Counted from the stretch's first letter, positions 6,069 through 14,826 are shown. The stretch: DNA of 32,545 bases from an uncultured Clostridia bacterium (GCA_934457145.1 CAKSHP010000023.1:1-32545); one strand, 5' to 3'. Program-made: numbers and translations. Notes: generated from the letters alone by a model not told the origin.

Positions 6069-8309
6069 TTAAATGTTTAATGTGAAATCTCCGCCGTTTA
6101 TAACATCGATTTTGTGTTTTCCGCAAATAATATCGCCGTCAACACCTTTGGGGATATGAACGCAAAGAGTGTAACCGTCGCCGGTTTTTGCCCATGAAAC
6201 CTTAATTGCGCCGTGTTTAGTGATGATTTTGCCTTTTGCATAATCAAGACATTTGGTAAACTGCGGGCGGATATGAACCTTTTTAAAGCCGGGGGCGTTT
6301 TCGTCGGTATTAATTCCGAGACATACCCCGTATATCCAGTCGCCGACAGCGCCGTAAGCATAATGATTAAAGCTGTTCATATCGGTTGACCAGAAGCTCT
6401 TGTCAGCCTTTTGAGAATCCCAGTGCTCCCACATGGTTGTCGCGCCCTGTGTAACGCTGAAAAGCCATGACGGATATTCCTTTTTCAAAAGAAGTTCATA
6501 GGCAAGATCTGTATAACCGTTATCGGAGAGCACATGCAAAAGATAGGGTGTGCCCAAAAATCCGGTTTGAAGAGCGATGCCGTTGTCTTTTATCATCTGA
6601 GCCAACGCGTCTGCGCATTTTTGCTTGTTATCGGTTAAATCAAAATACAGTGCAAGCACGTGCGCAGTCTGGGTTTTCTGCTTCGGAAGAGAGTCTTTTA
6701 AATACTCTTTTTTGAAATCGGATTTAATGTTTTCATAAAGTTTTTCATAATCTTTTATATCAAAGCCTTCAAAATCAAAGTCTTTATCGTTTTGTTTAAG
6801 TGCGTAGTACGCTTTTATTACCAAAGACACGGAATATGCATAAAATGCGGAAGCTATATAATACACATCCGTTTTTCCGACGTACTCGCCCTCTTTTGTG
6901 TCAAGTGCGAGCCAGTCACCGAAATGGTTGCCCGTTTGCCAAAGGTGTAAGTTATTTTTTTCGTGTGTGCGTATAAAATCTGTCCAGCGGCGCATTGACT
7001 GAAACTGGTTTTTAAGTATCTGTATGTTTCCGTAGGTTAAATATATCTGCCACGGAGCTATTGTTGCAACATCTGCCCAGCCGCATGCGCCTATATCGTC
7101 TTCAAGCCAATCTTTTGTCGGTAAAGTTGGTACAATGTGGCTAACATTACCCTTTTCAAATTGGTCGGCTTTGAGGTCTGCAAGCCATTTTGTGAAGAAT
7201 TTTTCTGTGTTGAAGTTATATGATCCCGTGCGGACAAATGCCTGAGCGTCTCCTGTCCAGCCGAGGCGTTCGTCGCGCTGAGGGCAGTCTGTTGGAACGT
7301 CTAAGTAGTTATCAAGCTGTCCCCAGATAATATTTGAAAAAAGCCTGTTTAACAAATTTGACGAGCTTTCAAAAAAGCCTGTGCGCTCCATTTTTGAACT
7401 CATAGCATATGCTTTAAAGTTTTCGGGGCAAACCTTGCCGGGGTAGTTGTCAACTCTTATGTAGCGAAAGCCGTAGAAATTAAATAACGGGCGGTGCGTT
7501 TGGTTTGTTCCGTTGCACACAAAGTCAAATGCCGAACGGGCATGGCGGTAGTTTGCATTATAGAAATTGCCGTCGCCGTCAAGAGTTTCGGCGCACGTTA
7601 AATATACTTTATCGCCTTTTTTGCCGCACACTTTAAATTCAACAAAGCCGGTCATGTTCTGTCCGAAGTCGATAATTGTTTCGCCGTTCGGAGCGGTGAA
7701 AATTCTTTGCGGCTCAAACACCTGAACAACGTCAACAATTTCTCCCTGCTGATATATTAAATTGTCAAATCCGTGGTCGTCAATTTGAACCGGGGAAAAA
7801 TTTTCGAAATCTTTTGTGGAGTCATATGTTTCGCCGTCATAAATCTGCGTTCCGATATACGGACCGTATGCAAAGCTCCAGCTTTCATCGCTTACAAATT
7901 CGCAGATATTGCCGTTTTCATATTCAATAATTATCTTTGCAACAGCGGCAGGCTTTTTTGCCCATAAAAGCACACTGTTGTCTGTCCAGCCGGCAAGAGT
8001 GCTCATTGCCCATCCGTCGCCGACTGTGATTGCAATTTCACATTCCTTTTGATTGTCTAAAAGATTTGTTATGTCATACTCTTGAACCTGCAAGCGCTTG
8101 CTGTAGCTTGTCCAGCCCGGAGCCATAAACCAGCTTACGCTTTTGCCGTTTATTTTTGCGTCATACACACCGTATGCCGTTGCAAAAAGAGTGGCTTTTT
8201 TGATTTTGCCCCCGCTTAAGGCATACGTTTTTTTAAACTGCGGTGCGCGGGAGTCTTTATCGCCGGACACAGTTACAAATTTTGCGCCTTTTAAATTAAA
8301 TTCATTCAT
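6069..8309 (-). CDS. Alpha-L-rhamnosidase (GH78)
   Basis: 746 residues without a signal peptide, so probably cytoplasmic, releasing L-rhamnose from imported glycosides or oligosaccharides. The beta-sandwich N-terminal part contains the ITVGDGW and TIIDFGQNMTGFVEF segments of GH78. The (alpha/alpha)6 barrel starts near residue 310. DVPTDCPQRDERLGWTGD (337-354) holds the conserved acidic residues around the general acid, and TMWEHWDS (625-632) is the second conserved acidic region. It is shorter than many GH78 enzymes, lacking an extra N-terminal module. The start is ATG 8309 with AAAGGAA upstream. A candidate operator and promoter lie just before it, and an AraC regulator follows. Family assignment is firm; the exact glycoside is unknown. 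Confidence 0.93.
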   Translation of the reverse strand: MNEFNLKGAKFVTVSGDKDSRAPQFKKTYALSGGKIKKATLFATAYGVYDAKINGKSVSWFMAPGWTSYSKRLQVQEYDITNLLDNQKECEIAITVGDGWAMSTLAGWTDNSVLLWAKKPAAVAKIIIEYENGNICEFVSDESWSFAYGPYIGTQIYDGETYDSTKDFENFSPVQIDDHGFDNLIYQQGEIVDVVQVFEPQRIFTAPNGETIIDFGQNMTGFVEFKVCGKKGDKVYLTCAETLDGDGNFYNANYRHARSAFDFVCNGTNQTHRPLFNFYGFRYIRVDNYPGKVCPENFKAYAMSSKMERTGFFESSSNLLNRLFSNIIWGQLDNYLDVPTDCPQRDERLGWTGDAQAFVRTGSYNFNTEKFFTKWLADLKADQFEKGNVSHIVPTLPTKDWLEDDIGACGWADVATIAPWQIYLTYGNIQILKNQFQSMRRWTDFIRTHEKNNLHLWQTGNHFGDWLALDTKEGEYVGKTDVYYIASAFYAYSVSLVIKAYYALKQNDKDFDFEGFDIKDYEKLYENIKSDFKKEYLKDSLPKQKTQTAHVLALYFDLTDNKQKCADALAQMIKDNGIALQTGFLGTPYLLHVLSDNGYTDLAYELLLKKEYPSWLFSVTQGATTMWEHWDSQKADKSFWSTDMNSFNHYAYGAVGDWIYGVCLGINTDENAPGFKKVHIRPQFTKCLDYAKGKIITKHGAIKVSWAKTGDGYTLCVHIPKGVDGDIICGKHKIDVINGGDFTLNI

Positions 8310-8331
8310 AATAAAATTCCTTTCGTGTTAT

Positions 8332-8361
8332 ATTATACAGCTTATTTTAACATAAATACAA
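8332..8361 (-). promoter_or_regulatory. Promoter of the rhamnosidase
   Basis: Minus strand: TTGTAT (8356-8361), 18-bp spacer, TATAAT (8332-8337), 22 bp before the start codon. Confidence 0.7.
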
Positions 8362-8366
8362 TACAC

Positions 8367-8383
8367 AAATCAACGGTTGATTT
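8367..8383. promoter_or_regulatory. Candidate operator palindrome
   Basis: AAATCAAC-G-GTTGATTT is a perfect inverted repeat with 8-bp arms and a one-base centre. It sits five bases upstream of the -35 of the rhamnosidase promoter, a typical activator position. The binding protein is not known; the AraC-type regulator encoded nearby is the obvious candidate, though AraC sites are often direct repeats. Confidence 0.5.
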
Positions 8384-8457
8384 TATCCAAAATTCAAAAA
8401 AACAGGGTGTGATTTTAATATTTTATAATGTTTTGATTTTAAAAAAACGTTTAAGCC

Positions 8458-8486
8458 TTTACATTGGCCGGGTGCTGTGGTAAAAT
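8458..8486 (+). promoter_or_regulatory. Sigma-A promoter of the ECF sigma operon
   Basis: TTTACA (8458-8463), 17-bp spacer, TAAAAT (8481-8486) with TGG before it. Further downstream TGCAACTTTT (8512-8521) resembles an ECF-type -35 and might allow autoregulation; its -10 is unclear. Confidence 0.55.
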
Positions 8487-8562
8487 AAAAAGTAATAAAA
8501 ATTAAAATCAATGCAACTTTTTTGCCGTTTGAAAAGTATTATATATGAAAGGGGAGAGCGCG

Positions 8563-9054
8563 GTGCAGCATGAAAAAAACGCATTTTGCGCTGATAAACA
8601 CTATCTTACCGAAAAATATTTTAACATGATATATAAGCTTGCGCTGGCTCAAACGAAAAATCAGCAGTATGCAGAAGATATATGCCAGGAAGTGTTTTTA
8701 AAATTTATAAAAGAAACCAAAGAATTTGAAAGCGAGCAGCATGTTAAAGCATGGCTTATACGCGTCGGAATGAATGCGGCAAAAAGCCTGTTTAACAGTT
8801 CGTGGTACAAAAAAAACGTGCCGCTTGAGGATAATATAGTGTTTGAAACTCCGCAGGAGAGCGACGTTTATTACGCAGTGGCGGAGCTTGATGAAAAATA
8901 CAGAACGGTGATACATTTGTTTTATTATGAAGATATGTCGGTGGCGGAGATTGCGGGTTATCTTAACGAAAAGGAAAACACCGTAAAATCAAAGCTGAGG
9001 CGTGGAAGAGAAATTTTAAAAGAAAAACTGAAAGGAGGTTTTGACATTGTTTAA
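8563..9054 (+). CDS. ECF-type RNA polymerase sigma factor
   Basis: 163 residues. Region 2 is recognisable in MIYKLALAQTKNQQYAEDI and the following QEVFLKFI. Region 4 is recognisable in LDEKYRTVIHLFYYEDMSVA, then a helix-turn-helix ending ENTVKSKLRRGREILKEKL. There are no extra domains. I place the start at GTG 8563 because AAAGGGGAG ends six bases upstream; the ATG at 8545 has no ribosome binding site and would contain this one. The stop overlaps the next gene by 8 nt, so sigma factor and anti-sigma are translationally coupled. It probably directs transcription of its own operon, which ends in a secreted serpin and queH. Confidence 0.92.
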   Translation: MQHEKNAFCADKHYLTEKYFNMIYKLALAQTKNQQYAEDICQEVFLKFIKETKEFESEQHVKAWLIRVGMNAAKSLFNSSWYKKNVPLEDNIVFETPQESDVYYAVAELDEKYRTVIHLFYYEDMSVAEIAGYLNEKENTVKSKLRRGREILKEKLKGGFDIV

Positions 9055-10024
9055 AGATACATATAAAAAAGCTATGGACAATTTTTCGCCGAGAGAGGGC
9101 TTATTAGAAGAAATTTTCAAAAAAGCGGAAAGCGGCGAAGCTGCAAAAACAACGGTTAAAGCTCTCCCGAAAAGAAAAAAGGTTTTTCGCTATGCGGCAT
9201 CTGTTGCGGCGGCAATAGTTATCTGCGTCGGAGCGGTTGCGTATCCTGTGGTTTATGAAACGTTTAACGACTACGAAAACAAAAGCGCAAACGTTTCAAA
9301 TGAAAAAAGAAACGAAAATTCTTTGCAGGCTGGCAGCGAAAATATAGAAAATATAAAAGAGCAAACCGGGGAAAAAACAGCTGAAGATATCGGTGAAACT
9401 AACAAAACTGCCGGTCAAAAGAGCGAGGCGCAGGCATCGGCAAAGCAAGCAAACAAGGCTGAAACAAAAGATGATGTAAAAGAGGTTTTGCCAAAAAAAG
9501 AAAGTTTCGGAAAAGAAAATATAGAAACAGATGAACAGGCAAGCTATAAAGATAAAAGCGCAGAGCAAAGCACGGATAAAACATCTGAAACAGCGAAGGA
9601 CAGCGAAGAAAAAAATTTGCCGCAGCAAGAGGAGAATATAAACACTCAAAGCTTTCTTGCGGCGGATAATATGCGCGAAAAAGGCGCTGACAGCAACGAT
9701 GCATCGGCTGGCGCACAGGTGATAAAAAGAGCGGCAAATGACAGCATATGTGCGGAATTTGACTATAATCAGGATATAAAAAACTGCGAAGATATCGTGT
9801 TTACAAATAAAAAGAACAACTCCGGAGCCGGGGCTAAAACCGAATATGACGCGTTGTGCGCCGCAAAAAAAGAATACGTACAAAGCTATGAATACACAAA
9901 TATTTACTGCGATTACACAAACGAGGTCTGGAGAGTTGATTTTGTTTTGAAAAGCGGAAAAACAGCAGCAAGAGTGTATGTTGCATTTGACGGAGATGTT
10001 ATAGCGACAGCCAAGGGGGAATGA
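9047..10024 (+). CDS. Membrane-bound anti-sigma-like protein
   Basis: 325 residues. It has a cytoplasmic N-terminus of about 46 residues (MFKDTYKKAMDNFSPREGLL...), one membrane segment (about 48-68, AASVAAAIVICVGAVAYPVV), then a long low-complexity linker rich in Lys, Glu, Ala and Gln (about 75-220) and a C-terminal domain of about 90 residues. Position directly after an ECF sigma gene and this topology indicate an anti-sigma factor that releases sigma on an extracellular signal; the N-terminus does not show a classic zinc-binding HxxxCxxC motif. The start is TTG 9047, eight bases after GGAGG; TTG 9041 is too close to that site. The C-terminal domain is not recognised. Confidence 0.75.
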   Translation: MFKDTYKKAMDNFSPREGLLEEIFKKAESGEAAKTTVKALPKRKKVFRYAASVAAAIVICVGAVAYPVVYETFNDYENKSANVSNEKRNENSLQAGSENIENIKEQTGEKTAEDIGETNKTAGQKSEAQASAKQANKAETKDDVKEVLPKKESFGKENIETDEQASYKDKSAEQSTDKTSETAKDSEEKNLPQQEENINTQSFLAADNMREKGADSNDASAGAQVIKRAANDSICAEFDYNQDIKNCEDIVFTNKKNNSGAGAKTEYDALCAAKKEYVQSYEYTNIYCDYTNEVWRVDFVLKSGKTAARVYVAFDGDVIATAKGE

Positions 10025-10026
10025 GG

Positions 10027-10486
10027 ATGAAGAAAAAAGTTTGTCAAAGAGTGCGGCGTTATTGATTGCAATTTTCCTTGTTTTGCCCGGCTGCACTTTG
10101 CATACAGATAATTCTTCAAATAAAAATGCTACAGAAAAATTTAATTATGATTATCAAGTTATTGGTAATAATTTATTTACATAGACGACTTAAACAGCAG
10201 GATGATACTTGCCGATTTGGATCCGGGAGAGAACCATACTGTTGAAGAATACAAAACGTTAGATTTAACTGATCAGGATGTATTTGCGCGGTATCTATAC
10301 ACAGGTAAAGAAGAAGCAGAAAAAGTAATAAAATCATTGGGATATGATGACTGGAATGACTATTTGATAAAACAAAATCATATTGATAAAAATAACGAGC
10401 CTGAGTTTTATTTATGGTTGTTTAGATGGGAACAGAAAGTATATGATAATGCACAGGCAGAGAAGGAGCGATATGAAAAGCGATGA
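10027..10486 (+). pseudogene. Small lipoprotein gene disrupted by two one-base losses
   Basis: The ATG at 10027 begins MKKK but then runs into a stop. One extra A in the A-run at 10033-10038 restores a lipoprotein signal, KKKSLSKSAALLIAIFLVLP followed by the lipobox GC. That frame then stops at 10183. One extra T in the T-run near 10171-10173 restores a third frame that continues as YIDDLNSRMILADLDPGENH to the stop at 10486. The repaired product is about 155 residues, a secreted lipoprotein of unknown function with an acidic, Tyr- and Asp-rich body (DQDVFARYLYTGKEEAEKVI). Both lesions are at homopolymers, so they may be real decay or base-calling errors. The intact last part could alternatively be a separate small gene from ATG 10202. 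It overlaps the serpin start (ATGA). Confidence 0.65.
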
Positions 10487-12012
10487 TGAAAATTTTTAAA
10501 AAGGCAGTTGCAGCGGCAGTTGTTTTATGCATATTGACGGTGCTTAGCGCTTTTTCTCTGGGTGAAGTTGCAAAAGCTCCCGACAGTGTAGGAAACGATA
10601 ATATAAAAATAGTTATAAACGGAAATGAAATTGAAAATACAAACGAAGCGTTTTTGGAAAACGACAGGCTGTTTATTCCGGCGCGCACAGTTTGCGAAGC
10701 GCTCGGATGCGATGTTTCATGGGATAATGAAACTAAAAAAGCGACAGTTATAAAAGGCGAAAGAAAAATGGAGCTTGAAATAGGAAAGAACGATATTTTA
10801 GCTGACGGCGACATGGTATATCAGGGGTACAGTGCGCCCGTTTTAAGAAACGGAACTTTGTACATAAGTATTCGTTCGCTTGAGGCGATAGGATGCGATG
10901 TCGGTTATGATTTAAAAAGCAAAACGGTGTTTGCAAATGAAAAAATCAGCTTAAACGGCGGGCAAAGCTTTGACTCAAAGCTTTATGCTGCCGCAAATGA
11001 AAGCGAAGACGGAAATTTTATGATTTCTCCAATCAGCATAAAAATGGCGCTTATGCTTTTGGCAAACGGTATGGACGAGGCTTATGAAAATGAGATAAGC
11101 AATATTTGCGCGGGCAAAAGCATAGATGAGTATAATGAATATTTAAAAGATATTATAAAGATTTACAGCGATTTAAACCAGGGCGAGATAAACATTGCAA
11201 ATTCGATATGGGTAAATGAAGACCGCGCAGGCTCGCCGCTTAACAAAGAGTATCAAAAAAAGGTTTTTGATTACTATAATGCGGCGGCGAAACAGGTAAA
11301 CAACGCCAATGCCGTAAGCAAAATAAACGAGTTTGTGAGAAACAATACCAAAGGAAAAATAGATAACATCATAAATTCAAACGACTTCACGGCAGCATTG
11401 GTTAATGCGGTTTATTTTAAATGCGACTGGGAACATGAGTTTGACAAAAATGATACCTGTAAACAGGATTTTACCAATGCAGATAAAAGCGTTTCAAATG
11501 TGGATTTTATGCATAAAACGTTTAACACGAGATATGGAGAAACCGAAGATATTAAGATGGCAGAGCTTCCATATAAGGGCGGAGGATTTTCAATGTATGT
11601 TGCCGTTTGCGGCGACAAAACCGATCCGGATGATATAATATCGCTTGTGAAAAGCGATAAAGTTAAAAGGGTTAAGGTTCGCTTAAGCATACCTAAGTTT
11701 AAAAGTGAGTATATGCGAAATATAACAAACGATATTAAAAAAGCCGGCATAACGGCTCCGTTTGTGTACGGATGCAAAAAAATGTTTGAACAAGGCGAAG
11801 ACACTGTGGCAGCAGATGCGTTTCATAAAACCTATATTGAGGTTGACGAAAGAGGAACCGAAGCTGCGGCGGCAACTGTGATAAAGGTTGAGACAACTGC
11901 GTTTGAGCCTGAAAACATCGTTACGTTTACAGCGGATAAACCGTTTACGTATTTTATATACGATAACGAAAACGAAGAAGTGTTGTTTTTAGGCAGACAA
12001 AACAAGATGTGA
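10483..12012 (+). CDS. Secreted serpin with N-terminal copper-amine-oxidase-like stalk domain
   Basis: 509 residues. There is a signal peptide or membrane anchor (about 7-27), a copper amine oxidase N-terminal-like domain (about 40-150, with RLFIPARTVCEALGCDVSWD and LYISIRSLEAIGCDV) and a complete serpin of about 350 residues. Serpin hallmarks are ISPISIKMALMLLANG (181-196), NAVYFKCDW (308-316), LSIPKF (401-406) and the hinge GTEAAAAT (458-465). Counting from the hinge (G458 as P15) places P1-P1' near T472-A473, suggesting elastase- or subtilisin-like target proteases. The canonical alanine-rich hinge indicates an inhibitory serpin. Bacterial serpins of gut clostridia and cellulosomes protect against extracellular proteases. 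The start overlaps the preceding stop (ATGA), with GGAG 15 bases upstream. ATG 10486 is an equivalent start. Confidence 0.92.
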   Translation: MMKIFKKAVAAAVVLCILTVLSAFSLGEVAKAPDSVGNDNIKIVINGNEIENTNEAFLENDRLFIPARTVCEALGCDVSWDNETKKATVIKGERKMELEIGKNDILADGDMVYQGYSAPVLRNGTLYISIRSLEAIGCDVGYDLKSKTVFANEKISLNGGQSFDSKLYAAANESEDGNFMISPISIKMALMLLANGMDEAYENEISNICAGKSIDEYNEYLKDIIKIYSDLNQGEINIANSIWVNEDRAGSPLNKEYQKKVFDYYNAAAKQVNNANAVSKINEFVRNNTKGKIDNIINSNDFTAALVNAVYFKCDWEHEFDKNDTCKQDFTNADKSVSNVDFMHKTFNTRYGETEDIKMAELPYKGGGFSMYVAVCGDKTDPDDIISLVKSDKVKRVKVRLSIPKFKSEYMRNITNDIKKAGITAPFVYGCKKMFEQGEDTVAADAFHKTYIEVDERGTEAAAATVIKVETTAFEPENIVTFTADKPFTYFIYDNENEEVLFLGRQNKM

Positions 12013-12028
12013 AAATAAAGGTGGACAT

Positions 12029-12661
12029 ATGTCAAACATGCAGAAAATAAATTATCAAAAAGAGCTGGAGCGCATAACAGAAAGCCTGGGAGGCGAAAGA
12101 AAAAAGATTCTTTTGCACAGTTGCTGTGCGCCGTGTTCGTCATATGTTTTGGAGTATTTAACGAAATATTTTGACATAACGGTTTATTATTATAATCCGA
12201 ATATTTACCCGAAAGAGGAATTTTATAAAAGAGCTGAGGAGCAGCGGCGTTTGGTTTGCGATATGCAGGCAAGAGGGTGCAGCGTTATTGAGGAAAAATT
12301 TGATGAAAACGAGTTTTACAGCGCCGTTGCGGGATATGAAAAAGAAAAAGAAGGCGGAGAGCGCTGCTTTAAATGCTATGAACTGCGCCTTGAAAAAACA
12401 GCGCAGTATGCCAAACAGCACGGCTTTGATTATTTTTGCACAACGCTTTCGATAAGTCCTTTAAAAAATGCGCAAAAGCTTAATGAATTAGGGAAAAAAA
12501 TCAGTGCACGTTACGGAATAGATTATTTATATTCGGATTTTAAAAAGAAAAACGGCTATAAACGCTCGATAGAGCTTTCAAAAATATATAATTTATACCG
12601 TCAGGATTATTGCGGATGCGTGTTTTCAAAAAAAGAAAGAGAAGATACAAAGAATAAATAA
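12029..12661 (+). CDS. queH: Epoxyqueuosine reductase QueH
   Basis: 210 residues of the DUF208/QueH family, which reduces epoxyqueuosine to queuosine in the wobble position of tRNA and replaces QueG in many anaerobes. HSCCAPCSSYVLEYL places C32, C33 and C36 near the N-terminus. RCFKCYELRLEKTA gives C113 and C116, and DYCGC gives C195 and C197; these cysteines carry the iron-sulfur cluster and a second metal site. VYYYNPNIYPKEEF is also typical. The start is ATG 12029 with AAAGGTGG upstream, 16 bp after the serpin stop, so it is probably co-transcribed. No other queuosine gene is in the window. Confidence 0.95.
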   Translation: MSNMQKINYQKELERITESLGGERKKILLHSCCAPCSSYVLEYLTKYFDITVYYYNPNIYPKEEFYKRAEEQRRLVCDMQARGCSVIEEKFDENEFYSAVAGYEKEKEGGERCFKCYELRLEKTAQYAKQHGFDYFCTTLSISPLKNAQKLNELGKKISARYGIDYLYSDFKKKNGYKRSIELSKIYNLYRQDYCGCVFSKKEREDTKNK

Positions 12662-12703
12662 AAAAATTCCGAAATCAGTTTGGATTGATTTCGGAATTTT
12701 TTT
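12660..12703. terminator. Bidirectional terminator
   Basis: AAAAAATTCCGAAATCA pairs with TGATTTCGGAATTTTTTT across an 8-base loop. It lies between convergent queH and the ABC transporter ATPase. Confidence 0.92.
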
Positions 12704-12704
12704 A

Positions 12705-13460
12705 TTACAGTATGCTTTGCAAAAATTGTTTTGTGCGGGGACTTTGCGGATTTGAAAAAATCTGTTCCGGGAGTCCCTGCTCTTCAATCTGACCGTCACA
12801 CATAAATATTACGCGGTTTGCAACTTCTCGTGCAAAACCCATCTCATGCGTCACAACAACCATTGTCATGCCGTCGCCTGCAAGGCGTTTCATAACGTCT
12901 AACACTTCGCCGACCATTTCAGGATCAAGAGCGCTTGTCGGTTCGTCAAACAGCATAACGTCGGGATTCATGCAAAGCGCGCGCACGATTGCAACTCTCT
13001 GTTTCTGACCGCCGGAAAGCTGGGAAGGATAGGCTTGGGCTCTGTCTTTTAAACCGACACGGTCTAAAAGAGCAAGCGCTTTTTCTTCGGCCTCCTGTTT
13101 TGAAATTTTTAAAAGCTTCATCGGTGCAAGCGTCATGTTTTTTAAAATTGTCATATGCGGAAAAAGGTTAAACTGCTGAAAAACCATTCCCATTTTGCGG
13201 CGCATAATGTTAATATCGGTTTTGGGATCCATAATATCGGTGCCCTCAAAATATATATGACCGCCCGTCGGTTCTTCAAGCAAATTCAAAGACCGAAGAT
13301 ATGTCGACTTACCGGAACCGGAAGGCCCTATAATAACAACAACCTCGCCTCGTTTTATTTGCGTGTCAACATTTTTTAAAGCGTGAATTTTTCCTTTAAA
13401 GCACTTTGAAAGATTTTCGGTTTTTATTATGATATCGTCTTTTTTCATATTATCGCTCAC
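12705..13460 (-). CDS. glnQ: Polar amino acid ABC transporter ATP-binding protein
   Basis: 251 residues of the GlnQ/HisP family. Walker A is GPSGSGKSTY, the Q-loop is MVFQQFNLFPHMTILKN, the signature is LSGGQKQRVAIVRAL, Walker B is VMLFDEPTSALDP and the switch histidine is in VVVTHEMGFA. It powers import of polar amino acids through the neighbouring permease. The GTG at 13460 overlaps the permease stop by 11 bp and has AAGGAG upstream; ATG 13448 is an alternative. It is the last gene of a binding protein-permease-ATPase operon. The symbol is by family; the substrate is not determined. Confidence 0.93.
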   Translation of the reverse strand: MSDNMKKDDIIIKTENLSKCFKGKIHALKNVDTQIKRGEVVVIIGPSGSGKSTYLRSLNLLEEPTGGHIYFEGTDIMDPKTDINIMRRKMGMVFQQFNLFPHMTILKNMTLAPMKLLKISKQEAEEKALALLDRVGLKDRAQAYPSQLSGGQKQRVAIVRALCMNPDVMLFDEPTSALDPEMVGEVLDVMKRLAGDGMTMVVVTHEMGFAREVANRVIFMCDGQIEEQGLPEQIFSNPQSPRTKQFLQSIL

Positions 13461-14826
13461 TGTTACGCAGTCTCCTTTCCAACAGACTTACAAGCTTGGA
13501 CAAAGCAAGCACCATTACAAGGTAAATTATTGCAACTGCCACAAGCGGCATAAACGGACTGTATGTTGCCGCGCGGATTGCGTTTCCGGCATACATAAGG
13601 TCGCCTAAACCGATGTAAAATGCTATTGATGTTTCTTTAAGCAAAACAACAAATTCGTTTGCCAAAGCAGGAAGAACTGCTTTAAATGCCTGCGGGAAAA
13701 CTATGTAGTACATTGTTTGAATATAGTTAAAGCCAAGGCTTCTGCCTGCTTCTGTCTGACCGTTGTCAATGCTCATTATTCCGCCGCGCACGATTTCTGC
13801 AACATATGCGCCGGAGTTAAAGCCAAAGCAGATAACCGCGGCAACAAATTTGTCGATACCTATCGGCATGAATATTACAAAGTATATAATCATTATCTGA
13901 ACAACTACAGGTGTGCCGCGTATAACGGTTAAATAAACCTCTGCAACGGCATTAAAGAAACTCAAAAATATACCGTGTTTTGTTTTTTTAAGATATGTGC
14001 ATCTTACAAATGCAACTATAAAGCCTAAAATGATACCGATAATCAAGGCAAACAATGTAAGTTTTAATGTAATTCCAAGACCGTTTAAAATGGTTTTCCA
14101 GCGGTCGTAGGTGATAAAGTTTTGGATAAAGTCTTTTTTGATATTATTATACCATCTGCCGATTGCAGACGAAGTGTCCGGTTTTGCGGTATCGCGGCGA
14201 AGCTCGATACACTGTATAAAGCCTTTGTTTACGTTGCCCGATTCAATTTCTCTTTCAACGTCCGAACCGGGAATTTTGTATGTATTTTTGTCTTTTATGT
14301 CGTTTATAACGCTTATAATGCCGCCGTATGCTACGTCGCATGCCTCATCGGATGCATAAAGCTTTATACCTTCGTGTGTATCATATAAATAAAAAGTTAC
14401 CTCGCTTGTTTTAGTCGGAGCGCCTTCAATTGCCGTTAAAAGGCTTTTTGAAAATTCCATCTTAAAATCAAGCGCCGATTTATACATGGTTGAGTTTGGT
14501 TTTTTAACGTCGGAGCTTAAATATTTATCGTAGTCATTTTCAAGAGATGAATAAACATCCGGAGTTTTAACCTCACACTTTACCAGAATATCTTTTTCGC
14601 TGCCGTAAGACAGCTCTTTTGCCGAAATTTCGCTTTTTGAGTTTATAAGCTTTAACGGCTCGGTAACCGCCATTTGCTCAAAGCTGCTGTCAATAATTGT
14701 TTGCGCTTCGGAAAGCTGTATAGTTGTTGCATGTGTTTCGCTTTTCAGTTCAAAAACAAACCACATAGCTGCCGCCGCAATAACCAGTATGATGGCTAAA
14801 ACGGAGTATAGTTTCTTTTTTGACAT
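13450..14826 (-). CDS. Amino acid ABC transporter permease with unusual N-terminal extension
   Basis: 458 residues, about twice the usual length. The C-terminal ~220 residues are a HisM/GlnP-type permease (ILNGLGITLKLTLFALIIG and the EAA region around EAGRSLGFNYIQTMYYIVFP). The first ~235 residues are extra: a membrane segment (about 6-26), then a probably extracellular region (about 28-225) of soluble character, with LLTAIEGAPTKTSEVTFYLY and ACDVAYGGIISVINDIKDK. This part is not a second solute-binding domain that I can recognise. The start is ATG 14826 with GAGGGG upstream; an internal start cannot be excluded, but the extension has coding character throughout. The gene sits between the binding protein and the ATPase. 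Confidence 0.88.
   Translation of the reverse strand: MSKKKLYSVLAIILVIAAAAMWFVFELKSETHATTIQLSEAQTIIDSSFEQMAVTEPLKLINSKSEISAKELSYGSEKDILVKCEVKTPDVYSSLENDYDKYLSSDVKKPNSTMYKSALDFKMEFSKSLLTAIEGAPTKTSEVTFYLYDTHEGIKLYASDEACDVAYGGIISVINDIKDKNTYKIPGSDVEREIESGNVNKGFIQCIELRRDTAKPDTSSAIGRWYNNIKKDFIQNFITYDRWKTILNGLGITLKLTLFALIIGIILGFIVAFVRCTYLKKTKHGIFLSFFNAVAEVYLTVIRGTPVVVQIMIIYFVIFMPIGIDKFVAAVICFGFNSGAYVAEIVRGGIMSIDNGQTEAGRSLGFNYIQTMYYIVFPQAFKAVLPALANEFVVLLKETSIAFYIGLGDLMYAGNAIRAATYSPFMPLVAVAIIYLVMVLALSKLVSLLERRLRNSER

Noticed and set aside
9296..10096. 266-residue hydrophobic, cysteine-rich minus-strand ORF
   Set aside because: It is the antisense shadow of the Lys/Glu/Ala-rich linker of the anti-sigma-like gene; the composition is explained by reading AAA/GAA/GCA codons backwards.
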